8,301 bases of DNA, from assembly GCA_038043025.1 (NCBI GenBank), contig JBBTCW010000035.1, forward strand, positions 1 through 8,301, in the 5' to 3' direction. The notes under the pieces are model-generated. The model was given only the letters and a program-made list of their open reading frames with translations, did no database searches and had not been told where the DNA came from. This DNA comes from O2-02-FULL-42-9 sp038043025 (GTDB lineage Bacteria > Pseudomonadota > Gammaproteobacteria > UBA12402). The translations under genes were made by a program, and so were the position numbers. Positions within the stretch are counted from its first letter, which is position 1. The number at the start of each line of letters is the position of its first letter. Positions 1 through 5,857 of this stretch are shown in pieces.

Positions 1-2
1 CT

Positions 3-119
3 GCCGGGTTTTTCTCACCTCAAACATCTTCTGAGTATCTCAGTGAACGCCGGCATGATAGTCCACAAGCTCAACAAGAACATGACAAACGGTTTGGCTT
101 GGTATTGCGGCGATCTTAG
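3..119 (+). CDS. Possible C-terminal fragment of an unidentified plus-strand gene, cut by the window edge
   Basis: One plus-strand frame is open from the window edge to a TAG at 117-119, giving about 38 residues. The peptide is polar and rich in Gln, Ser, Glu and Arg, with a segment reading SPQAQQEHDKRFG, which looks more like a real disordered protein tail than random translation. A hairpin with a T-run lies 65 bases downstream in the same orientation (184-212), which is where the gene's terminator would be expected. The tail would then converge on rdgB. I do not recognise the protein. The stretch is too short for codon statistics, so this could be chance; the competing minus-strand frame across it looks less convincing. 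Confidence 0.3.
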   Translation, partial: AGFFSPQTSSEYLSERRHDSPQAQQEHDKRFGLVLRRS

Positions 120-183
120 GAATCTGGAATGACACGCAGATAATTTTTGCCACAAACCAACGATAATTCCACGTGGTATTGTC

Positions 184-212
184 ACGAAAACCCTGTAGTC
201 TTCGTTTTTTTT
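184..212 (+). terminator. Candidate intrinsic terminator at the 3' end of rdgB
   Basis: ACGAA (184-188) pairs with TTCGT (201-205). After an A-C mismatch, AC (190-191) pairs with GT (198-199), closing a six-base loop. Seven T residues follow at 206-212. The polarity serves a plus-strand transcript coming from the left edge. The T-run touches the rdgB stop codon (212-214). On the minus strand no T-run follows the hairpin, so it should not efficiently end the rdgB message. Confidence 0.5.
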
Positions 213-796
213 CAATAGAAACGGAGATTCAACAACTCACGCATCGCCTGCCCGCGATGACTTAATTGTATTTTGCGTTCGGATGACAATTCTGCTGCAG
301 AACAATTATCGGTCGGCACAAAAAATATTGGATCATAACCAAAACCACCGGCACCTTTGGGTGAAAATAAAATTTTACCTTCCCAAACACCTTTGCAAAT
401 AATCGGCTCTGCATCATTTTGTAAATAAACCAACACGCAATGAAATCGCGCCGTGCGCTTTGCAAACTTCAAATTACCCAACTCCTTTAATAATTTATTA
501 ATATGTTCCGCCGGTGTCGCATTTAATCCAGCAAACCGCGCAGAATAAATTCCCGGCGCACCGTCCAGCGCATCCACTTCCAAACCCGAATCATCGGCAA
601 TCGTGGGTAATTTTGTGTGATGATGAACATAACGCGCCTTTAATAATGCATTTTCTAAAAAAGTCGTGCCCGTCTCTTCGACAGACTCTAGCTGAAACTC
701 AGATTGCGCCACGATATCTATCGGTGTCTTTGCAAACAACGCTTGAAACTCTGCCACTTTGCCTAAATTACCTGTTGCCAAGACAATACGCACCAT
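212..796 (-). CDS. rdgB: XTP/dITP diphosphatase (non-canonical purine NTP pyrophosphatase), RdgB/HAM1 family
   Basis: The 194-residue product matches the family's usual length. RdgB hydrolyses dITP, dXTP and their ribose forms to monophosphates plus pyrophosphate in the cytoplasm, keeping deaminated purines out of DNA and RNA. Visible family motifs are the N-terminal ATGNLGK substrate loop (7-13), ETGTTFLENA (41-50), the metal-binding ADDSGL (67-72, Asp68/Asp69), APGIYSARF (80-88), GGFGYDPIF (150-158) and the C-terminal SHRGQA (179-184), which reads the purine base. The ATG at 796-794 is supported by a near-perfect AGGAGGA ribosome-binding site five bases upstream. The gene is divergent from ybiT across a 150-base spacer. 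In E. coli it sits beside yggS-yggU and hemW; none of those is visible here. Identity is close to certain. Confidence 0.97.
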   Translation of the reverse strand: MVRIVLATGNLGKVAEFQALFAKTPIDIVAQSEFQLESVEETGTTFLENALLKARYVHHHTKLPTIADDSGLEVDALDGAPGIYSARFAGLNATPAEHINKLLKELGNLKFAKRTARFHCVLVYLQNDAEPIICKGVWEGKILFSPKGAGGFGYDPIFFVPTDNCSAAELSSERKIQLSHRGQAMRELLNLRFY

Positions 797-801
797 AAAT
801 A

Positions 802-834
802 TCCTCCTGATTCGACGATGAAAGCTATACTATA
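802..834 (-). promoter_or_regulatory. rdgB ribosome-binding site and -10 element
   Basis: On the minus strand AGGAGGA (808-802) precedes the rdgB ATG by five bases, a strong Shine-Dalgarno. Further upstream TATAGT (834-829) is a five-of-six match to the sigma-70 -10 hexamer, within a TATATAGTATAG run. No good -35 sits at the proper spacing (TTTGTA at 857-852 is poor), so the exact start of transcription is uncertain. Confidence 0.5.
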
Positions 835-880
835 TAGGCATCCTCAAAAGATACAAAGCACGAATAAGGTGTACAATTCC

Positions 881-908
881 TTGACAGTTGCCGTTAATTC
901 ATTAGACT
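881..908 (+). promoter_or_regulatory. Candidate sigma-70 promoter for ybiT-ruvX
   Basis: A consensus TTGACA (881-886) is followed after 16 bases by TAGACT (903-908), a four-of-six -10 hexamer. This would start transcription around 915, about 30 bases before the ybiT GTG. It is the only consensus -35 in the divergent rdgB/ybiT spacer on this strand. Confidence 0.5.
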
Positions 909-946
909 TGATGCTTCTATTTTTTTCATGAATTAGGCATAAACCA

Positions 947-2539
947 GTGATTTCAACAGCTAACTTAACTATTCAATTTGGATCAAAACCACTTTTTGAG
1001 AATGTCTCCGTCAAATTTGGTGGCGGAAACCGCTACGGTCTCATTGGCGCCAATGGTTCCGGTAAATCTACTCTCATGAAAATCTTAGGCGGTGATTTAC
1101 CGCCAACCTCTGGCTCCGTCGAAATTGATCGTCACGCCCGAATAGGAAAATTACGTCAAGATCAATTCGCCTTTGAAGAATATACTGTTTTAGATACCGT
1201 CATTATGGGTCACACCGAGTTATGGAAAATCAAACAAGAACGCGATCGACTGTATTCTCTTCCCGAAATGAGTTCCGATGAAGGCATGCAAGTGGCCGAG
1301 CTCGAAACAGCTTTCGCCGAGCTCGACGGTTATACCGCCGAATCACGCGCAAGCGAATTACTGCTCGGACTGGATATCCCGTTAGAACAACACACAGGAT
1401 TAATGAGTGCCGTTGCGCCTGGTTGGAAACTTCGCGTTTTGTTAGCGCAAGCGCTCTTTGCAGATCCCGATATTTTATTGCTCGATGAACCCACAAACAA
1501 TTTGGATATTAATTCAATTCGCTGGCTCGAAAATATTCTCAATAATCGCAAAAGCACAACGATTATTATTTCGCATGATCGCCATTTTTTAAACAGCGTT
1601 TGCACGCACATGGCTGATTTAGATTACGGCGAATTACGACTCTTCCCCGGAAATTATGACGAATATATGACGGCCGCCACACAAGCGCGCCAACGTCTTT
1701 TGACCGACAATGCAAAAAAGAAAGCGCAAATGGTGGAACTACAATCTTTTGTCAGTCGCTTCTCTGCCAATGCATCGAAAGCCAGACAAGCCACCTCTCG
1801 CGCAAAACAAATTGAAAAAATCACACTTGAAGAAGTAAAGCCTTCCAGTCGAAAAAATCCTTATATTCAATTTGAACAAGAGAAAAAACTCTATCGTTTA
1901 GCGCTTGAAGCTGAGCATCTAACAAAAGGCTATGACGAAAAGCCACTGTTTTCAAAGCTTGCATTAACAGTCTCAGCCGGTGAACGCGTCGCCATTATCG
2001 GGCCAAATGGCATTGGCAAAACAACATTACTGCGCTGTTTGATCGGCGATTTAAAATTAGACGCCGGCACGGTGAAATGGGCAGAAAACGCAACCATTGG
2101 ATATTATGCACAAGATCATGCGACAGATTTCGATTCCAAATTATCGCTGTTTGAGTGGATGACACAATGGCGAAAAAACACCGATGACGAACAAAAAATA
2201 CGAAGTATTTTGGGTCGATTACTATTCTCACAAGATGAAACAAAAAAGCCTGTCAATATTATTTCAGGTGGAGAGCAGGGTCGCATGATTTTTGGCAAAC
2301 TCATGTTACAACAGCCGAATGTGTTAATCATGGATGAGCCCACCAACCATTTAGATATGGAATCGATTGAATCGCTTAATACTGCTCTCGAAAAATATGC
2401 AGGCACGCTTATTTTTGTGAGTCATGACCGTGAGTTTGTGTCATCACTGGCAACACGAATCATTGAGCTCTCTCATACCGGCATTCGTGATTTTCATGAC
2501 ACCTATGAAGAATACCTGCGCAGTCAAGGCATTGAATAA
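947..2539 (+). CDS. ybiT: ABC-F family ATPase YbiT (ribosome-associated translation factor type)
   Basis: This 530-residue protein has the same length as E. coli YbiT and can be aligned with it from end to end from memory. It is a soluble ABC-F protein with two ATPase domains and no membrane segment. Domain 1 has Walker A GANGSGKST (34-42), Walker B with Asp180-Glu181 and H-loop SHD (209-211). Its signature is degenerate, reading VAPGWK near 156-161, as in YbiT of other species. The charged linker (about 243-310) includes AKKKAQMVELQSFVSRFSAN and corresponds to the tRNA-contacting P-site motif of ABC-F factors. Domain 2 has Walker A GPNGIGKTT (352-360), signature SGGEQGR (440-446), Walker B Asp463-Glu464 and SHD (492-494). 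ABC-F proteins bind the ribosomal E site; YbiT's precise role is less settled than that of EttA. Translation starts at GTG (947), preceded by a weak AGG nine bases upstream. It is followed closely by ruvX. Confidence 0.96.
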   Translation: MISTANLTIQFGSKPLFENVSVKFGGGNRYGLIGANGSGKSTLMKILGGDLPPTSGSVEIDRHARIGKLRQDQFAFEEYTVLDTVIMGHTELWKIKQERDRLYSLPEMSSDEGMQVAELETAFAELDGYTAESRASELLLGLDIPLEQHTGLMSAVAPGWKLRVLLAQALFADPDILLLDEPTNNLDINSIRWLENILNNRKSTTIIISHDRHFLNSVCTHMADLDYGELRLFPGNYDEYMTAATQARQRLLTDNAKKKAQMVELQSFVSRFSANASKARQATSRAKQIEKITLEEVKPSSRKNPYIQFEQEKKLYRLALEAEHLTKGYDEKPLFSKLALTVSAGERVAIIGPNGIGKTTLLRCLIGDLKLDAGTVKWAENATIGYYAQDHATDFDSKLSLFEWMTQWRKNTDDEQKIRSILGRLLFSQDETKKPVNIISGGEQGRMIFGKLMLQQPNVLIMDEPTNHLDMESIESLNTALEKYAGTLIFVSHDREFVSSLATRIIELSHTGIRDFHDTYEEYLRSQGIE

Positions 2540-2551
2540 GGGTCGCTATCG

Positions 2552-2989
2552 ATGGCAAACTCTTCCGACAAATTTCTCATCGTACTTGGCTTTGACTACG
2601 GCACTGAGTCAACCGGTGTTGCCATCGGTCAAACAACCACGCATACCGCTCGACCACTGACGGCACTTAAATCACAAAATGGCGTTCCTAATTGGCCAAA
2701 AATTGAAAACCTCATACAAAACTGGAAGCCAAACGCTCTAGTTGTCGGCATTCCTCTCAATATGGATGGTTCGACTCAGCCGATTACGCAATCGGCCAAA
2801 GAATTTGCACAAGAATTGCAGCAACGATTCAATCTTCCCGTTCATGAAATTGATGAGCGACTCACCACCATTGAGGCACGCAACAAACTTTTTGAAGAAA
2901 AAGGATATAAAGGTTTATTGAAATCGGCCATCGATGCAGCAGCGGCAACTATCATTGTTGAGAACTGGTTAAATCAATCGCGCACTTGA
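2552..2989 (+). CDS. ruvX: Putative pre-16S rRNA nuclease / Holliday junction resolvase-like RuvX (YqgF)
   Basis: The 145-residue protein is a single RNase H-fold domain of normal family length. YqgF takes part in 5' end maturation of 16S rRNA in E. coli and was first annotated as a Holliday junction resolvase. Expected acidic residues are present: Asp15 in the first strand (FDYGTES), the DER triad at 101-103 followed by LTT, and Asp128 in KSAIDAAAA. The GIPLNMDG segment (66-73) is also characteristic. The ATG at 2552 follows the ybiT stop by 12 bases, and TAAGGG (2538-2543, overlapping that stop) is a ribosome-binding site at good spacing, so the two genes are probably cotranscribed. In many gammaproteobacteria ruvX instead follows yqgE, which is absent here. 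Confidence 0.95.
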   Translation: MANSSDKFLIVLGFDYGTESTGVAIGQTTTHTARPLTALKSQNGVPNWPKIENLIQNWKPNALVVGIPLNMDGSTQPITQSAKEFAQELQQRFNLPVHEIDERLTTIEARNKLFEEKGYKGLLKSAIDAAAATIIVENWLNQSRT

Positions 2990-3013
2990 TAATTTTTTAA
3001 GACATCGTATGAT
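2986..3013 (+). promoter_or_regulatory. Candidate sigma-70 promoter for the dsbB-like gene
   Basis: TTGATA (2986-2991, five of six) and TATGAT (3008-3013, five of six) are separated by 16 bases. The -35 overlaps the ruvX stop codon. The start of transcription would be near 3020, giving a leader of about 70 bases that contains the hairpin at 3034-3061. Confidence 0.5.
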
Positions 3014-3033
3014 CACAGTAAATGAGCACGCAG

Positions 3034-3061
3034 GTTGGGCTGAGCGCATGCGAAGCCCAAC
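3034..3061. repeat. GTTGGGCT/AGCCCAAC hairpin, resembling a dispersed intergenic palindrome
   Basis: GTTGGGCT (3034-3041) and AGCCCAAC (3054-3061) form a perfect eight-base stem. The 12-base loop holds the palindrome CGCATGCG (3045-3052). No T-run follows on either strand, so it is not an ordinary intrinsic terminator. It resembles the GGTTGGGCT...AGCCCAAC palindromes scattered between genes in several gammaproteobacterial genomes; that comparison is from memory. It lies in the predicted leader of the dsbB-like gene, 16 bases before the ribosome-binding site. Confidence 0.55.
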
Positions 3062-3090
3062 AACATGTACGCTAAAAAAGGAACATGTTT

Positions 3091-3582
3091 ATGAAACACG
3101 TAGTCTCTACAAACAAAATATATTTCTTTGGTTTTTTGCTGGCCTCTGCCGCTTTATTGTTTGATGCCTATTTGCAATTTTATTTGACATTGCCAACGTG
3201 CAATTTAGTTTATCTCGAAAGAATTATTTTATTCGTAACGGTACTCGCCTTTTTAGCGGGAAGCTTATATCATCATACTGCAGCCAGCAATCGCGTCTTT
3301 AGTCTTTCAAGTTTATTGATCAGCCTCATCGGCGTTGGAACGGCACTCCGACACGCATGGATACAATATTTTCCACAATCACAATCTTTTAATCTAAATC
3401 CGGGAAACTACACATCGAAATTTACTTATATTTCACAATGGATTCAGTCCACGTATTCTGGAACCATAGCCTGTTCACAACCTCAATGGAGCGGGTACGG
3501 TATTACATTAACCGAATGGACGTTCTTACTTTTTATTTTCCTTTCGGTGCTTGCCTTGTCGCAATTAAGACATAAATTCTGA
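3091..3582 (+). CDS. DsbB-family disulfide bond formation protein with only two cysteines
   Basis: The 163-residue protein has the DsbB layout: four hydrophobic helices at about 10-33, 45-62, 69-88 and 141-158, with two periplasmic loops. Conserved landmarks are PTCNLVYLERI around residue 37, matching PCVLCIYER of E. coli DsbB, and ACSQPQW (127-133), matching DCAERQW. DsbB reoxidises DsbA in the inner membrane and passes electrons to quinone. Here the second Cys of the first-loop CxxC is Val40 and no counterpart of Cys104 exists. Only Cys37 and Cys128 remain, equivalent to E. coli Cys41 and Cys130. The quinone-associated Arg (Arg44, E. coli Arg48) is kept. The ATG at 3091 is chosen because AAGGA (3078-3082) lies eight bases upstream of it but only two from the in-frame ATG at 3085. 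It may be a divergent oxidoreductase or a decayed but intact dsbB. Confidence 0.85.
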   Translation: MKHVVSTNKIYFFGFLLASAALLFDAYLQFYLTLPTCNLVYLERIILFVTVLAFLAGSLYHHTAASNRVFSLSSLLISLIGVGTALRHAWIQYFPQSQSFNLNPGNYTSKFTYISQWIQSTYSGTIACSQPQWSGYGITLTEWTFLLFIFLSVLALSQLRHKF

Positions 3583-3971
3583 TAAAAACGCGAGTTCCGG
3601 ATAAGCTTTAAAAGAAAGGGGTTGCAATGCAACCCCTCTCTCGCCCACTTTTATTAACGCATCCATGCTCTAATCGTCACTTCCCTGTTCGACATCCATG
3701 TCAAGCTGCGTTCCTTGCGGCTTTGTGCGACTCATCCATGAATCACATGTTTAAAAAGTAGCAAAATTTTATGAAAACAACAAATGCCTGTTTTTCTTAA
3801 AGTTAGTCCAAAAACATGAACCAGTTTGTTAAGTTCTATTAAAATATTTATATAAATTATAATGTTATAAAATATACGTGAGAATTGACTCTAAATAAAA
3901 CACCAAAAATCGGCGCGTACCTATGCATCTTTAAGAAAATGCTTACAAAATTAAAATCATTTTTCGTAAAA
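3583..3971. other. Convergent intergenic region, very AT-rich, no convincing gene
   Basis: This stretch lies between the 3' ends of the dsbB-like gene and the permease gene. The left third (to about 3740) has ordinary composition and carries the hairpin at 3617-3637. It also holds a short minus-strand frame (3735-3670, 21 codons, starting MSRTKPQGTQLDMD) without a ribosome-binding site. The rest, about 3741-3971, is extremely AT-rich, with nested A/T palindromes around 3842-3875 such as ATTTATATAAAT. I found no tRNA, no recognisable protein remnant and no good promoter. It may be decayed sequence or hold a small RNA. Confidence 0.6.
3607..3637 (-). terminator. Strong intrinsic terminator, minus-strand polarity
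   Basis: AGGGGTTGC (3617-3625) and GCAACCCCT (3629-3637) form a perfect nine-base stem with a three-base loop. Read on the minus strand it is followed directly by TTCTTTT (3616-3610), giving a classic terminator. On the plus strand the tail is CTCTCTCGCCC, so it would be weak for the dsbB-like gene, whose stop is 34 bases away. The nearest known minus-strand gene, the permease, stops 335 bases upstream, which is unusually far. Confidence 0.7.
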
Positions 3972-5357
3972 TTAAGCTGCGCGATGATATAAAAGAAATG
4001 GCAAAATAGAAAACAATACAATGCTACCAATCAAAATCGATTCATATTTAAACACGTTACCGACTTGAATTTGCGATGGTGGCAAAAACCCAACAATCAT
4101 GGCCAATAAACATCCAATTATTCCAATGGATGTCACCAACAACATGCCCGTGCGACCACCTGGCACTTTAAATGATCGTTTTACATGCGGCTTGCCGTAA
4201 TGCAATTTCAACGCTGTTGCAAATAAAATCACATACACCAACAAACCAAGTTGTGCCGTCATGGCCGATAACAGCCAATAAGATCCGCTGATCGTTGGAA
4301 TTAATAAAAACACTGCGCATAATCCGGTAAAAATAATGCCTTGTAAAATTAACACGGGAATTGGTGTACCTTGCTTATTTCTAAATTTAAATAATTTTGG
4401 CAATCCGCCGTCCTCTGCAGCAACCGCCAACCCTTTGCTCGGGCCAATAATCCAAGCCGCAACACCGCTTAAACTGCCAATGACAATTAATAATACAACC
4501 ACGGGAGTTAGCCATGTTAAATGATATGCACCAAAGAAAACAGTAAACGCTTGCAACAATCCTGTTACTAAATTTAATTTGGATTGAGGTATAACAATCG
4601 CAATAGCCACCGATGCTAACACTAATGAAAAGAAAATAATTCCGCCCGAGACCCACAGTGCTTTTGGATAAGCGCGTTCCGGGTTTTTAACATCGCCCGC
4701 GTGCACTGCTGACATTTCCATACCAATCAAGCTGAAAATAACAGCCGATAAAAAAGCTAAATTTTTTAACTCCGCTATGTGGGGAAAAAATGCGTGCCAG
4801 CTTAATGCCGTTTGTAACGGTTTTCCTAAACACAACCAAACAATCCCTAGAATAATAATCAACGCCATTGGAATTAATGTTCCCCATAAAGCGCCAAGCG
4901 TACTAAACAAACTAGAAATACGCATACCAAAACAATTTAAAATAGTAAGCAACCAAAATAAACTAATCGTTGTCACCAACAAATATAATTTATCATCTGC
5001 CCATGCGGGATTAATCAGGTATGCAATGCTCGCCGCAATAAACACCATTGCCGTAGGGTACCAAACAACATTATAAATCCACTGAAACCAAATCACTAAA
5101 AATCCCATCTTGGAACCAAACGCTTCGCGCACCCAAATATAAATTCCACCCGTTGTCGGATACGCGGTTGCCAATTCGGCGGTAATTAAGATACTCGGGA
5201 GGAAAAAGACAACTGCTGCAACCAAATAGAAAAAAACCAACGCAAAGCCATATTCCGCACTGATAGGCAGGCTACGCAAACTATCAACCGCGATAATGTT
5301 AATCATGGCGAGTTGAAAAAAATTTAATGTTTTTCGAGGCTCGGCCTGCTCTGACAT
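3972..5357 (-). CDS. APC-superfamily amino acid permease, glutamate:GABA antiporter (GadC)-like
   Basis: The 461-residue protein is almost entirely hydrophobic, with about 12 membrane helices of the LeuT/APC fold. It aligns best, from memory, with E. coli GadC. Shared segments include IGMEMSA (211-217, Glu214 matching GadC Glu218), IVIPQSKLNL with LLQAFTVF (255-274), WIIGPSKG (302-309), FKVPGG (396-401) and GFLPPSQIQ (423-431). GadC-type carriers exchange external glutamate for internal GABA across the inner membrane. Two differences matter: the protein ends after the last helix, so GadC's cytoplasmic C-terminal plug, which closes the pore at neutral pH, is absent. In addition, a GadC substrate-site glutamate (Glu304) appears as Gly298. 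The substrate is therefore likely another amino acid or amine. The start ATG (5357) has GAAGAG five bases upstream. No glutamate decarboxylase gene is nearby. Confidence 0.88.
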   Translation of the reverse strand: MSEQAEPRKTLNFFQLAMINIIAVDSLRSLPISAEYGFALVFFYLVAAVVFFLPSILITAELATAYPTTGGIYIWVREAFGSKMGFLVIWFQWIYNVVWYPTAMVFIAASIAYLINPAWADDKLYLLVTTISLFWLLTILNCFGMRISSLFSTLGALWGTLIPMALIIILGIVWLCLGKPLQTALSWHAFFPHIAELKNLAFLSAVIFSLIGMEMSAVHAGDVKNPERAYPKALWVSGGIIFFSLVLASVAIAIVIPQSKLNLVTGLLQAFTVFFGAYHLTWLTPVVVLLIVIGSLSGVAAWIIGPSKGLAVAAEDGGLPKLFKFRNKQGTPIPVLILQGIIFTGLCAVFLLIPTISGSYWLLSAMTAQLGLLVYVILFATALKLHYGKPHVKRSFKVPGGRTGMLLVTSIGIIGCLLAMIVGFLPPSQIQVGNVFKYESILIGSIVLFSILPFLLYHRAA

Positions 5358-5406
5358 AGAAACTCTTCAATCTTAAATTTAGATAGCGCTGAATAGTTAC
5401 GATAGA

Positions 5407-5736
5407 TTATGACTTATGATGTCGACGAAAGATATATTTTTGAATATAGTGGCCTAACAACCCTCCAAAAACACCGCCACCAAAAATCATAAAAGATAAA
5501 TAGACCGGCACAAAACTAATCATTACCAAACGTTCTTTAGATGAAAGCTTATCGATCCAGTGCAGCAAAGCGTTGAGTGATAAAAATGTGTGCTCTGGAC
5601 CTAGTACGAGAAAATAAATTAATGAAACCACAAATACAAAGCCCACAAACCCGCCAAAACTGACTCGACTAAACCCTGGGGTCATGACGCGATGATACCG
5701 CTCTTCATCAAACATATAATTTAACTCTTTCATCAT
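5407..5736 (-). CDS. Small two-helix membrane protein of unknown function
   Basis: The 109-residue product has a charged N-terminus, MMKELNYMFDEERYHRV, then a hydrophobic helix at about 27-46. A polar loop rich in Lys, Asp and Ser follows (47-68), then a second helix at about 70-97 containing the glycine-rich run FGGGVFGGLLG (85-95). It ends in a basic tail, FRRHHKS. There are no cysteines. The glycine spacing could support helix packing or oligomerisation. I do not recognise a family. The first of two adjacent ATGs (5736, 5733) is used, although neither has a good ribosome-binding site; Met8 at 5715 is a possible alternative. It lies 49 bases upstream of the permease in the same direction, so the two may be cotranscribed. 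A functional link to the permease is only a guess. Confidence 0.75.
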   Translation of the reverse strand: MMKELNYMFDEERYHRVMTPGFSRVSFGGFVGFVFVVSLIYFLVLGPEHTFLSLNALLHWIDKLSSKERLVMISFVPVYLSFMIFGGGVFGGLLGHYIQKYIFRRHHKS

Positions 5737-5772
5737 CCAACCAACTAATTTTCTTGTTGCTCTTTAACCTGA

Positions 5773-5778
5773 AGTATA
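5773..5778 (-). promoter_or_regulatory. Candidate -10 element for the small membrane protein/permease pair
   Basis: TATACT on the minus strand (5778-5773) is a five-of-six -10 hexamer, 36 bases upstream of the start at 5736. No convincing -35 is present at 16-18 bases. It is the best promoter-like element in the 121-base gap downstream of psd, which otherwise holds paired CTTAAG repeats (5807-5812, 5818-5823) and A/T homopolymer runs. Confidence 0.3.
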
Positions 5779-5857
5779 GAAATGATTTCGAGTCTACGCC
5801 ACCAACCTTAAGGAAAACTTAAGAGAACCAAAAAAAACCATTTTTCGTTATTTTTTT

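Noticed and set aside
15..215. 66-codon minus-strand frame just downstream of rdgB
   Set aside because: It would start at a TTG overlapping the rdgB stop with no ribosome-binding site, is rich in Arg and Cys, matches nothing I know, and overlaps a more protein-like plus-strand frame backed by a terminator.
514..798. 94-codon plus-strand frame
   Set aside because: It lies entirely antisense to rdgB, which has strong motif support; the Pro/His/Leu-rich translation is a codon-phase shadow.
2424..2660. 78-codon plus-strand frame across the ybiT/ruvX junction
   Set aside because: It is out of frame with two well-identified genes and has no family resemblance.
3085..3090. Upstream ATG of the dsbB-like gene
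   Set aside because: Only two bases separate it from the AAGGA ribosome-binding site; the ATG at 3091 has eight.
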